NCBI RefSeq assembly: GCF_050003625.1 | Contig: NC_134397.1 | Location: 225,990,537-226,054,536, forward strand | Reading direction: 5' to 3' | DNA: 64,000 nt | DNA from: Haematobia irritans | Lineage: Eukaryota; Arthropoda; Insecta; Diptera; Muscidae | In this document: piece by piece, positions 46,297-57,006 of the stretch | Numbering within the stretch: the stretch's first letter is position 1 | Layout of the letters: every line of letters begins with the position of its first letter | The notes under the pieces: model-generated | The model's database searches: none | The model's input: the letters and a program-made list of their open reading frames with translations, nothing else | What the model was told of the DNA's origin: nothing | Program-made: the position numbers and the translations under genes

Positions 46297-46340
46297 TTAC
46301 TTATTTGAAGCCATTCGTCTAAATGGCTTCAAATAAGTAA
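46297..46340. repeat. 19-bp perfect hairpin
   Basis: TTACTTATTTGAAGCCATT (46297-46315) is the exact inverse complement of AATGGCTTCAAATAAGTAA (46322-46340), with a six-base loop. It lies about 450 bp upstream of the first Dscam exon, with no T-run or stop codon nearby to make it a terminator. Confidence 0.85.
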
Positions 46341-46788
46341 GGATTGGAATTTTTATTGGTAGGCGATCGTGATTGTGTGGTTCGGTATAGACGCATAATT
46401 AGTTTGCCAGCAATTATGCTGCCTAATTCCTGCCTTGCCACGTTAAAAATGGTTTATGGACTCTCAGTATTACTGACTATCTGGAAATTTCTCTACGAAC
46501 ATTCGTACTTGGGTATAACCAAAGATTCGGGTGCGCAGCACTTGTGGATTAAATAGGTTCTTTTTTCAATTAGCCTGACATTTTATGTATTTCAATATAT
46601 GTTGATTTATTGAGAAACTATCCGTTAATGAAACATTCCCAATGAATTCAATTATATATGAAAATATTCCTGGATTTTATGCAAATATATACTGATGAAT
46701 AAACAAAATTTCACTCTATCAATTCTGAATAAAAATGCTCAACCGCCAATTAATTCTCTATTTTATTTCATTCATTTCTTATTCACAG

Positions 46789-46920
46789 GACCACCATATG
46801 TGCGAGCCATTGGACCGATCAAAGCAGTCGCCGGCGAAGATGTAACAGTGCATTGTCCGTTTTCCGGTTATCCAATAGAACAAATTAGATGGGAGCAAGG
46901 ACATCATGAACTGACAACAA
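46789..46920 (+). CDS. Dscam4: Dscam-family exon, first half of Ig6
   Basis: 132-nt exon, phase 1 to phase 1. The acceptor is TTTCTTATTCACAG and the donor GTAAGA. It encodes PPYVRAIGPIKAVAGEDVTV then HCPFSGYPIEQIRWEQGHHE: an I-set immunoglobulin half-domain with the first disulfide Cys (VHC) and the core Trp (IRW). Dscam proteins are transmembrane homophilic receptors for neurite self-avoidance, tiling and synaptic targeting. The AGE...C-GYPI-W pattern and the neighbouring exons place it as the sixth Ig domain by comparison with Dscam1. Among fly paralogues the text of the following exons fits Dscam4 best from memory; Dscam3 is the main alternative. Reading frames continuing into the intron on either side are not coding. 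Confidence 0.85.
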
Positions 46921-47679
46921 GTAAGACAAATTGCCAATGTTATCTATCGATGGGAACAAAAAAAAAAAAAAAAAACAGCTTGAATGTTCGAATGAATATG
47001 CAAATGTTTGGGATGGAATAAAACAAATGCGATGGGGTCATAGGAAAGTTTATAAAATGTTGGTAGTTTTTCTGGATTTTGAGAAAAGGAATTTAAAATA
47101 TATTTTGGTGTTAACATGGAATCCACCTGCAATATTTGATGAGAGAGAAGCTGATCACGTATGGTATAATAATGCACTGAGGTTGGTCTGACCATATGGG
47201 GCTAAAATCTATTCTATTTCGGCAACCAGCAGTCAAGTATGAGGATTCCAAAATATAACTTTACCATTTGTAAATTACGCAGGTTGGGAGTTATGTCAAT
47301 GTTGTACCTTGCGTATAAAGTCCACGTTTTTCACGCTGAAAAAGATGCCATCGCCTGCTATGGATGATAGCAGCAACTTCCCTATCATATCATTGGCTTC
47401 ACATGGTCTGATTATTGTCGTAACCTACCAACCCATCATTTCACTGTGTGTAAACCACCTTCACATAACTCTCTTCACTGACCAATAATCCGATTCCCTT
47501 ACCTCTGAACTCTACTTCACTTTAGGAAATATATCGATCGTGTCTTCTGTTAGCTATTCATGTTATGTTGGCCAAAAAATGTTCCAGGAAATCATCATCG
47601 AATATCAATTTTATGGCCATTGGTCGAATTGTGGAAATTAAGTCTATCTTCCCTGTCAAAGCTCAGGGAACAACCAATA

Positions 47680-48971
47680 AGGGTGATACGGTCAAAATTT
47701 GGTCAATATAAACTTGACGTATTTCTTTCAATTTTGCATTGAAAAAACCTGAACACCCCTCTGTTGAAGGTGTGTGTGTAGAATGTTGCTCCTATTTTGA
47801 TTTTGGAATTCACTCTTCAGTTGTCAAAATGCCGTCCAAGCAAGAAGAGCAGCGTATCAAAATTTTGCTCGCGCATCGCGAAAATCCGAGCTACTCGCAC
47901 GTAAAGCTGGCAAAATCGCTAAAAGTTGCCAAATCAACCGTTACAAATGTAATTAAAGTATTTGGGGAACGTTTGTCTACAGCAAGGAAGTCTGGATCGG
48001 GGGGAAATCGAAAACCGGAAGCCGCTGCGACGACAAAGAGTTGCTGGCAGTTTCAAGTGAAACCCTAACCTCTCTCTCCGACATGCCGCAAATACGCTGG
48101 GTGTATCGTCTACAACCGTGCATCGAGCCAAAAAAAGAGCCGGACTATCGACTTACAAGAAGGTAGTGACTCCAAATCGCGATGATAAACAAAATACGAC
48201 GGCCAAAGCGCGATCCCGGAGGCTGTACACGACGATGCTGACGAAGTTTGACTACGTGGTAATGGACGACGAAACCTACGTCAAATCCGACTACAAGCAG
48301 CTTCCGGGACAGGAGTTTTATACGGCAAAAAAGGGGAAAGGTAGCAGATATTTTCAAACGCATAAAACTGTCAAAGTTCGCAAAGAAATATCTGGTTTGG
48401 CAAGCCATCTGTACCTGTGGCTTGAAAAGCAGCATTTTCATAGCTTCCGGGACTGTCAACTAAGAAATTTACGTGAAAGAGTGTTTGAATAAACGTTTGC
48501 TGCCTTTCCTGAAGAAACACGGTTGTTCCGTACTGTTTTGGCCGGATTTGGCATCTTGCCATTACGATAAAAAGGCCATGGAGTGGTATGCCGCCAACAA
48601 CGTGCAGGTGGTTCCCAAGGACAAGAACCCTCCCAACACGCCAGAGCTCCGCCCAATTGAGAAATACTGGGCTGTTGTCAAGCGGAACCTAAAGAAGACC
48701 AAAAAAACTGCTAAGGACGAGCAGCAGTTCAAGGCAAACTGGCTTTCTGCGGCGAAGAAGGTGGACAAGGTGGCTGTACAAAATCTGATGGCAGGTGTCA
48801 AGCGTGAGGCCCGGCAATTCGGATTTGGAAAAGCGAAAGCCTAACTGAATATTTTTCCTGAATTTTATACTAATTGAACTTGAAAAAGAAATTTAATTTG
48901 AATTTTTAAATAAACGATTTCACCGATTTACACGCGTTTTCCCTTGACCAAATTTTGACCGTATCACCCTT
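47680..48971 (+). mobile_element. DD37E element, copy 4, complete ends
   Basis: AGGGTGATACGGTCAAAATT after TA at 47678-47679, and ATTTTGACCGTATCACCCTT before TA at 48972-48973. It is inserted in the decayed intron repeat within the Dscam gene, in the same orientation as the gene. The left end lacks one A compared with copies 1 and 3. Confidence 0.94.
47829..48844 (+). pseudogene. DD37E transposase, frameshifted copy 4
   Basis: Starts MPSKQEEQRIKILLAHRENP and ends REARQFGFGKAKA, TAA at 48842-48844, so both protein ends are intact. All three catalytic regions are present (YVVMDDETYVKSD, FWPDLASCHYD, PELRPIEKYW). Two lesions disrupt it: two bases lost near 48040 (AAGAGTTGC for AAGAGAGTTGC) and two lost near 48330 (GGCAAAAAAGGGG). 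The C-terminal third, with the A-run of seven followed by CTG, shows the reading lost in copy 2. Confidence 0.93.
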
Positions 48972-48989
48972 TACAAACTGTGCTGGTCC

Positions 48990-50480
48990 GCAAATAAGGG
49001 AATTTAATCTAGAGATGAGTAACTAGTGGACGAACATAAGAGGAACCCAGGTCTGAGGCATTTGAAGCAATGTAATTTCCCAATTTGGATGGTACAGAGT
49101 ATAAACTGATCGAGGCTTCAGTGAGCAACCTCGCCTCCTGTTGATGTTACTTAGAGTATTTTCCAGGAAATCACCAATGCTGCCACCGCTTACTTCTATC
49201 TGCTGGTCGAATTTCCCAATTGGGATGAGTTGGATAATATACAGAGACTTTTCTGAGCTAGATGGCGTTCCTCGAAATCAACCTCTTAACTTTTACCCTC
49301 TGGTCGATTTGCAGAAATGGGGTCTAACTTCCCAAAATTTCGGGAACCGCATATAAGCGTTACGAACATCATTGTATAAACTCAAAAACAAGAGTAACCT
49401 GCGGTTAAGCTATTTAGGAAATGCCTGGGTAAGTTTTACCACCTTAAAAGACCTGTTAAATCTCGGAAGGAGGTATGGTGGCCTTTGGGCGACTTGACAA
49501 TGTGGAAGGCTCTCATAATGGACGGATCGAGACATAAGTGAGCAGCAGTTTCCTCGAGTTTGCAGTTTACTTCGAGGGTGTTTCAAAAAGTCATCAATGG
49601 AGCAACCACTTAATTTAGGGAAAGTACATGCTCTTGCTGGTTAGAGAATGTTCGAGGAAATCATCAACAAAGCAACACCTTAATGTATGGCCAATGGTCT
49701 TATTGCCGATTGCTTAACTTCCCTACCTAAGCTCCGGGAACCACAAATAAATGTGACGCCCACCGCCGTATGAACTCGAAAACAAGAAGAACCCACGCTG
49801 AGCACTTGAATACCTGGTAAATTTTGGAAGGATGTACGATGGGAAATCAGTCACCTTCGGGCGATCGAGACTTCAGTGACCAGCAGTTCCTTCTGATGTT
49901 CATGTTGCTAAGAAGATATTCCAAGGTCTTTAATCGCTCTGGTCGAATTGCCAAAATGCTACCTAACTTACCAGCAAAAGAAACGGGAATTGCAGATGGG
50001 TTGATCCTGTCGATCAGGAAACTAAATCTAGCGATTCATAAGATAAGTACACGAAAACAAGAGGAACCCATGGCGAGAGAACCTAAAGCAATTTTACGAA
50101 GTCATTGGCGACACCTAGTCCAAAGATTTACAAGCCCCCAATGCTTTACAATCGGCAGTTTATTGAAGAGTGATGGGATCTCATTCACATTTGGGGACAT
50201 GCCGATAATTCATATAAAGATACAATACTAGATCTAGAGATTCGAAATATAGTACCCGAATACAAGGGGAACCCGTGGTTACAGCATGTGAGGCAATTTT
50301 ATGGTATCCTCGGAAGAAGGTGATACCTGGTTCATAGAGATGCTCTTTTCAACCGACAATTTATTGAGGGATGATGGGATCTCATTAACATTTGGTGACA
50401 TAACAGTGATTGATCTGAAGATATGTGCAAGAGTTTTCAAACGAATAGGGCACCCCAGAGTAATAGATCGACATGGAGAT
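48990..50480. repeat. Decayed intronic long-period repeat
   Basis: Phrases recur loosely: ACAAGAGGAACCCA-like text near 49037, 49388, 49780, 50056 and 50258; CCAGGAAATCA-like text near 47583 and 49164; GGTCGAATT near 47622, 49207 and 49942. Spacings range from 200 to 395 bp, so it is an old, eroded tandem or duplicated block. Frames such as 49824-50231 come from this repeat and show no domain. Confidence 0.55.
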
Positions 50481-50912
50481 TAATACGAGAAGTGGAAGAT
50501 GATATATGAAGGGCGTGTGTTGAGAGACTTTGCTGCACTATCTGTTTTACTTCCTCTCGTCACATGGGGGAAGTTATGGTACACAACCCAAGTTATGGAA
50601 TGAGAAACCCATGATCCACCTTTTAACCTAGACGAATGTAATAGATTGAAAAACAGAGACTACGATTCGTCAAGTTTCTAAAGCTGAAACTTTTTTATGA
50701 CCCCTCAATCGGAATGCTAATTCTAGTACATTCAATCCATATGTGTCCAATATATATGTGTCTCTGTTTTTTAACAAAACCAAGAGGACTTTTTTCTATT
50801 CATGCATATTTTTGGTTTTTTTTTACAAAGCATATTGTCAATTTTCCATCGATGTATGTAGTTTGTCCTAGTATATGAATACTTCATTTCTTCTCTTTTG
50901 TTTTTTTTACAG

Positions 50913-51062
50913 ATTCCCATTACTCTTTAGCACCCGTACAACAGGGAGGTTATCTTGTCATCAAGAATGTTGAACCAACTCGTGACCAGGGCATCTACAC
51001 CTGTATTGTTAGAGTTCGTACGGGTGAGGAGGCACGTCGAGATATACAACTGAATGTCAATA
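50913..51062 (+). CDS. Dscam4: Dscam-family exon, second half of Ig6
   Basis: 150-nt exon, phase 1 to phase 1. The first two bases complete an Asn codon split by the intron. It encodes SHYSLAPVQQGGYLVIKNVE then PTRDQGIYTCIVRVRTGEEA and RRDIQLNVN. The D-x-G-x-Y-x-C motif supplies the second disulfide Cys, and RDQG-Y-C-VR-GEEARRD is highly characteristic of Dscam proteins. The donor GTAAGT is consensus. It completes the Ig domain opened at 46789, giving a domain of about 93 residues, normal for an I-set fold. Confidence 0.93.
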
Positions 51063-51565
51063 GTAAGTATCGAGAAAAAACCAGCGAACTACCAATTCCA
51101 CCATCGGCATAGATCCTATCCAGAAACTAACCATTCCCATTTCGATTTGATATTCAATGGCTCAATTATATTTCACCATAACCTGAGGGAAGATTGACGT
51201 TTTTTTTTGTGTTGTTTTGCTTCACCTTCAGGACATCAGGTTGTCGGTCACAGCTTAGTAGTGAGAACAATGACACCTCAATGAATGTGTGATTCATTCG
51301 TTAGGCTCTTGGTCCGGTCCAAGTGATTAATTCATTCTAAATGGACTACATATTGCAGTTGCTAATACAAAGAGTTTGCCTTTGACTAGATAACAACTAT
51401 TGCAGTAGTTCATAAAAACTATATTCATATACGTTTGTCCAACAATAACACGGGGTCATTTTGCTTTTAGGAGAATGGAAAAAAATAAAACATTTGTGGA
51501 TTAGAACAAAAATGGGGATAAAGAAAAATCATACAATATTTTTTATGTTGATTGGTATGCTTTTA

Positions 51566-51734
51566 AAGATTAGGATAATACAAACATTCAAAATCAATTT
51601 CTCAATGAATATCCAAATGTGTGACGTGGTGGTAATCGGACAAGATCTTTGTCGCCGAGAATCTATTTTATTTTTTTAGATCCCATATAAATAGGCTAAG
51701 CGGGCCGGGTGGAATAGTACAAAGACGAACATTT
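51566..51734. repeat. Duplicated 165-bp segment flanking satellite blocks
   Basis: AGATTAGGATAATACAAACA to GGCTAAGCGGGCC is repeated at 52337-52500 with about 90 percent agreement by eye. The offset is about 771 bp, so one satellite block plus its leader was duplicated in tandem. Confidence 0.8.
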
Positions 51735-54700
51735 GTCAAAATGTTATTTCTATAGCAAATTTTGTCACAATATTATTTCTATAGCACATTCAAAATTGTA
51801 TTTCTATCGAAATTTTTGTCAAAATTTTATCTCTATAAAAAATTTGTCAAAATTTTATTTTTATAGAAAATTTTTTCAAAATTTTATTTCTATAAAAAAT
51901 TTTTCAAAATTGTATTTTTTAGAAATGTTTTTTAAAATGTTGTTTCTATAGAAAATTTTTGTCAAAATTTTATTTCTATAGAAAATTTTTTCAAAATTTA
52001 ATTTCTATAGAAAATTTTGTAAAAATTTTATTTCTATAAAAAAAAATTGTCAAAATTTTATTTCTATAGAAATTTTTTCAAAATTTTATTTCTATAGACA
52101 ATTTTGTCAAAATTTTATTTCTATAGATAATTTTGTCAAAATTTTATTTCTATAAAAAATTTGGTCAACATTTTATTTCTATAAAAAATGTTGTCAAAAT
52201 TTTATTTCTATAGAAAATTTCGTTAAAATTTTATTTCTATAGAAAATTTCGTTAAAATTTTATTTCTATAGAAAATTTTGTAAAAATTTAATTTCTATAG
52301 AAAATTTTGTCAACATTTAATTTCTGTAGAAAATTTAGGATTAGGATAATACAAACATTCAAAATCAGTTTCTCAATGAATACCCAAATGTGTGGCATGG
52401 TGGAAATAGGAATAGGTCTTTGTCACCGAGAATCTATTTTATTTTTTTAGATCCCATATAGGCTAAGCGGGCCGAGTGGAGTAGAACAAAGACGAAAATT
52501 TGTCAACATTTTATTTCTATAACAAATTTTGTAACAATTTTATTTTTATAGCAAATTTTGTCAAAATTTTATTTCTATAGAAAATTTTGTCAAAATTGTA
52601 TTTTTATAGAAAATTTTGTCAAAATTTTATTTCTAAAAAAAAATTGTCAACATTTTATTTCTATAGAAATTTTGTCAAAATTTTATTTCTATAAAAAAAT
52701 TTTTCAAAATTTTACTTCTATAGAAAATTTTGTCAAAATTTTATTTCTATAAAAAAAAATTGTCAAAAATTTTATTTCTATAAAAAAATTGTCAAAAATT
52801 TTATTCCTATAGAAAATTTTGTCAAAAATTTTATTTCTATAGAAAATTTTGGCAAAATTTTATTTCTATAGAAAATTTTTTCAAAATTTAATTTCTATAG
52901 AAAATTTTGTCAAAATTTAATTTATTATTGTTTATTATCTATTTTTATTAAAAAAATTCTCAAAGTTTTATTTCTATTGAAAATTTTCTCAATAATTTTT
53001 TTCCAATACAAAATTTTGTCGAAATTTTATTTCTTAGAAAATTTTCCAAAATTTTATTTTTATAGCGAATTTTGTCAAAATTTTATTTCTATAGAAAACT
53101 TTGTCAAAATTGTATTTTTATAGAAAATTTTGTCAACATTTTATTTCTATAAAAAAAAGTTGTCAAAATTTTATATCTATAGAAAATTTTGTCAAAATTT
53201 TATTTCTATAAAAAAATTTGTCAAAATTTTATTTCTATAGAAAATTTTGTCAAAATTGTATTTTTATAAAAAAATTGTCAAAAATTTTATTTCTATAGAA
53301 ATTTCGTCAAAATTTTATTTCTATAGAAAATTTTGTCAAAATTTAATTTCTATAGAAAATTTTGGCAAAATTTTATTTCTATAGAAAATTTTGTCACAAT
53401 TTAATTTCTATAGAAAATTTTGTCAAAATTTAATTTATTATTGTTTATTATCTATTTTTATTTAAAAAAATCTTTTTAGTTTTATTTCTATTGAAAATTT
53501 TCTCAATAATTTTTTTCCAATACAAAATTTTGTCGAAATTTTATTTCTTAGAAAATTTTCCAAAATTTTTATTTCTGTAGGAAATATCTATTATATGAAT
53601 TACTTATTAGTTGGAGATATTTTGCGAAATCTACCAAATTGTAAAAATTTTATTTCTATAGAAAATTTTGTTAAAATTTTATTTCTATAGGAAATTTTTC
53701 AAAATTTAGTTTGAATAGAAAATTTTGTCAAAATTTTATTTCTATAGAAAATTTTGTCAAAATATTATTTCTCTAGAAATTTTTTTCAAAATTTAATTTA
53801 TTATTGTTATTATCTATTTTTTATTTAAAAAAATTCTCAAAGTTTTATTTCTATTGAAAATTTTCTCAATAATTTTTTTCCAATAAAAATTTTGTCGAAA
53901 TTTTATTTTTTAATTTTATTTTTAAAAAAATTTATCAAAATTTTACTTCTATATAGAAAATTTTGTCAAAATTTTATTTCTATAAAAAAATTGTCAAAAA
54001 TTTTATTTCTATAGAAATTTCGTCAAAATTTTATTTCTATAGAAAATTTTGTGAAAATTTAATTTCTATAGAAAATTTTGGCAAAATTTTATTTCTACAG
54101 AAAATTTTTTCAAAATTTAATTTCTATAGAAAATTTTGTCAAAATTTAATTTATTATTGTTTATTATCTATTTTTATTAAAAAAATTCTCAAAGTTTTAT
54201 TTCTATTGAAAATTTTCTCAATAATTTTTTTCCAATACAAAATTTTGTCGAAATTTTATTTTTTAGAAAATTTTCCAAAATTTTATTTTTATAGCGAATT
54301 TTGTCAAAATTTTATTTCTATAGAAAACTTTGTCAAAATTGTATTTTTATAGAAAATTTTGTCAACATTTTATTTCTATAAAAAAAATTGTCAAAATTTT
54401 ATTTCTATAAAAAAATTTGTCCAAATTTTATTTCTATAGAAAATTTTGTCAAAATTGTATTTCTATAAAAAAATTGTCAAAAATTTTATTTCTATAGAAA
54501 TTTCGTCAAAATTTTATTTCTATAGAAAATTTTGTCAAAATTTAATTTCTATAGAAAATTTTGTCAAAATTTAATTTCTATAGAAAATTTTGGCAAAATT
54601 TTATTTCTATAGAAAATTTTGTCACAATTTAATTTCTATAGAAAATTTTGTCAAAATTTAATTTATTATTGTTTATTATCTATTTTTATTAAAAAAATCT

Positions 54701-55680
54701 TTTTAGTTTTATTTCTATTGAACATTTTCTCAATAATTTTTTTCCAATACAAAATTTTGTCGAAATTTTATTTCTTAGAAAATTTTCCAAAATTTTTATT
54801 TCTGTAGAAAATATCTATTATATGAATTACTTTTAGTTGGAGATATTTTGCGAAATCTACCAAATTGTCAAAATTTTATTTCTATAGAAAATTTTGGTAA
54901 AATTTTATTTCTATAGGAAATTTTTCAAAATTTAATTTATTATTGTTATTATCTATTTTTTATTAAAAAAAAATTCTCAAAGTTTTGTTTCTATTGAAAA
55001 TTTTCTCAATAATTTTTTTCCAATAGAAAATTTTCCAAAATTTTTATTTCTGTAGAAAATATCTATTATATGAATTACTTATTAGTTGGAGATATTTTGC
55101 TAAATCTACCAAATTGTCAAAATTTTATTTCTATAGAAAATTTTGTCAAAATGTTATTTCTATAGAAAATTTTTTTAAAATTTAATTTATTATTGTTATT
55201 ATCTATTTCTCTAAAAAAAAATCCCAAGGTTTTATTTCTTTAGAAAATTTTGTCAAAATTTAATTTCTATAAAAAATTTGTCAAAATTTTATTTCTATAG
55301 AAAATTTTGTCAAAATTTTATTTCTATTGAAAATTTTTATCAAAATGTTATTTCTATTGAAAATTTTGTCAAAATGTTATTTCTATAGGAAATTTTTTAA
55401 AATTTAATTTATTATTGTTTATTATCTATTTGTATGAGAAAAATTCTCTAAGTTTTATTTCTATAGGAAATATTCTCAAACAATTTTTTCAAAATTTTAT
55501 TCCTTAGAAAATTTTCCAAAAACGGTATATATGTAGAAATTATCTATTATATGAATTACCTCTTAGTTGGAGATAAATATTTTGCAAACTCTACCTAAAT
55601 AGCGAGAATTCTACCAATCTACCAAACAGTTAAAAATTTACCATTTTTTTTGTAGAATTCTACCAACTGTGGCAACCGTG
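51735..55680 (+). repeat. 29-bp satellite array, 3.9 kb, with higher-order repeats and one TIR end
   Basis: Continuous plus-orientation units (TTTCTATAGAAA alternating with AAATTTTGTCAAAATTT). Non-satellite inserts beginning TTATTATTGTTTATTATC recur near 52922, 53432, 54152 and 54662, and an insert GAATTACTTATTAGTTGGAG (or a close variant) recurs near 53598, 54826, 55073 and 55554. The block from 52922 repeats at 54152, a 1230-bp higher-order unit. The 3' edge carries GTAGAATTCTACCAACTG then TGGCAACCGTG, the TIR end of the satellite element. Confidence 0.93.
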
Positions 55681-56103
55681 CCTGATATACTTCAATGAAA
55701 TTACATCATCTCCTAAAAAATAACTAAAAGTAAAGAAAAATCGTTGGCAACAAATCATGACCATTTTAATTCTTTATTACTATTTTGTTGAATTTTAAAA
55801 TTTTCTTCTTAATTTGTGCCACCATTGAATTTATTAACTTACAGTACGTACGACCTTCTAAAAACCTGTTCCATATAGTCGGTACAGTTTGTTCACAAAT
55901 TCGCATCCTGCTCCTGTATTTTTCTACAATTTACCCAAAACCAATTATCTACCAACTTTACCCTTTCAACCTTAAGGGAACACACAGAAAATCAATTTCA
56001 TCAACATTAAAAAGTTACAATTTTCTACTTTGTTAAATTTATGTTTTATTTTTATTTCTTGTACGTTTTTGTGTCTCCCCTCTTTTTTATTCAATCATTA
56101 CAG

Positions 56104-56249
56104 GCCCGCCGGTAATCGAAGCATTTAAGTTTCCAAAAAATCTTCAAGAAGGAGGTAGAGCACAAATCACATGTGCTGTATCCTCAGGTGACATGCCCAT
56201 ATATTTTAGCTGGAAAAAGGATGATATGTCTATACCATCAAGTTTACAG
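56104..56249 (+). CDS. Dscam4: Dscam-family exon, first half of Ig7
   Basis: 146-nt exon, phase 1 in and phase 0 out. It encodes PPVIEAFKFPKNLQEGGRAQ then ITCAVSSGDMPIYFSWKKDD and MSIPSSLQ. The first Cys is in ITC and the core Trp in FSW. The PP at the start marks the usual Ig-domain boundary and the preceding exon ends with the matching phase. LQEGGRAQITCAVSSGDMPI is the text I associate with the Dscam3/Dscam4 branch rather than Dscam1, whose seventh Ig is one of many alternative exons. Here Ig7 is split over two constitutive-looking exons. Confidence 0.93.
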
Positions 56250-56814
56250 GTAAGAAAATCTTTCTTTCTTCTGAAATAAACGACAACCTTAGGTAATGAC
56301 GAACGAACGAACGATGAAATCGAATAAAAGAAATCAAATGCTTTATTTCTAATAACACACACAATTTAATGCATTATCCTTCGGGTGGACCAGGAGAGAG
56401 GGTGGTAGGTTTAAATATGTCTATGTCATGTTATTGTCACCCTTTACGTGGGGAGGGGGGGTCGTTATGGTCGGTAGATTTGGTAGCCCTTTTTTGTTTT
56501 CTCTTCTTTTCGGTTAATACATTTTCCACACGTACAAAAATTAAGGGCGAAGGTGGACAGATACTAAATTGTGGTGTGATGGGTGTTTACGGTTCCCCAG
56601 ACAAGAAACTGAAAAACCCAGGAAAGGCTAAACCCCAAAAAAAAACGGACAATAGAGAAATCCTTATAGGAGCAGACATAAAAAGGATTTAGCTTTTATC
56701 ATAAATGTGTACGTTGATGCCGTTGTTGGATTTAAAGTAATCTATGTTTTTTATGACCTTTTTCTTTCTCTCTTTTTTGTGTACGATTTTTTGTTTCTTT
56801 TCAATTTACCAAAG
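56250..56814 (+). other. Short Dscam intron
   Basis: 565-bp phase-0 intron with donor GTAAGA and acceptor TTTCAATTTACCAAAG. The acceptor has a weak AAG with a T-rich tract upstream (TTTTTTGTTTCTTTTC). It contains a G-run (GGGGAGGGGGGG) near 56449, and no repeat family of the window is recognised in it. Confidence 0.85.
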
Positions 56815-56950
56815 ATTACGGAGAAAAAGGAAGAATTCTATTCACTGTTGGTCTTTAAGGACATCAGTGCTAAGCATAGTGGCAAATACACGTGCTATGC
56901 CAGTAATGCTGCAGCAAAGGTCAACTATACGGCTGAGTTACAAGTCAGAG
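56815..56950 (+). CDS. Dscam4: Dscam-family exon, second half of Ig7
   Basis: 136-nt exon, phase 0 in and phase 1 out, donor GTAAGT. It encodes ITEKKEEFYSLLVFKDISAK then HSGKYTCYASNAAAKVNYTA and ELQVR. H-S-G-x-Y-x-C provides the second disulfide Cys, and YASNAAAKVNYTAELQV is a textbook Dscam strand G region. The start was chosen by the AG at 56813-56814, the only acceptor that keeps the frame from the previous exon. Confidence 0.93.
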
Positions 56951-57006
56951 GTAAGTTGAGTAATTGATTGTTTGTTGTTTTGCAATAAATTTAAGGGTAT
57001 GGCCAC

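Larger units (their letters stand above)
46921..50912 (+). other. Dscam intron with DD37E insertion and decayed repeats
   Basis: 3992-bp phase-1 intron. It holds DD37E copy 4 and a decayed long-period repeat (about 47555-50480). The acceptor region TTTTGTTTTTTTTACAG is strong. I see no alternative Ig exon in it. Confidence 0.8.
51063..56103 (+). other. Dscam intron dominated by the 29-bp satellite
   Basis: 5041-bp phase-1 intron of which about 3.9 kb (51735-55680) is satellite. Only about 0.67 kb at the 5' side and 0.42 kb at the 3' side look non-satellite. The acceptor is TTTATTCAATCATTACAG. No alternative exon is visible. Confidence 0.85.

Noticed and set aside
46297..46340. Transcription terminator
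   Set aside because: A hairpin without T-run in a fly intron has no such expected role.
46344..46556. Possible extra exon upstream of the Ig6 exon
   Set aside because: The 70-codon frame shows no Ig cysteine/tryptophan pattern and no acceptor/donor pair in the right phase.
49824..50231. 135-codon frame in a Dscam intron
   Set aside because: It is part of a decayed intronic repeat, with no recognisable domain and no splice sites in phase 1 at its edges.
51735..55680. CRISPR-like array (short regular repeats)
   Set aside because: There are no unique spacers between repeats; units are contiguous 29-bp copies in a eukaryotic intron.
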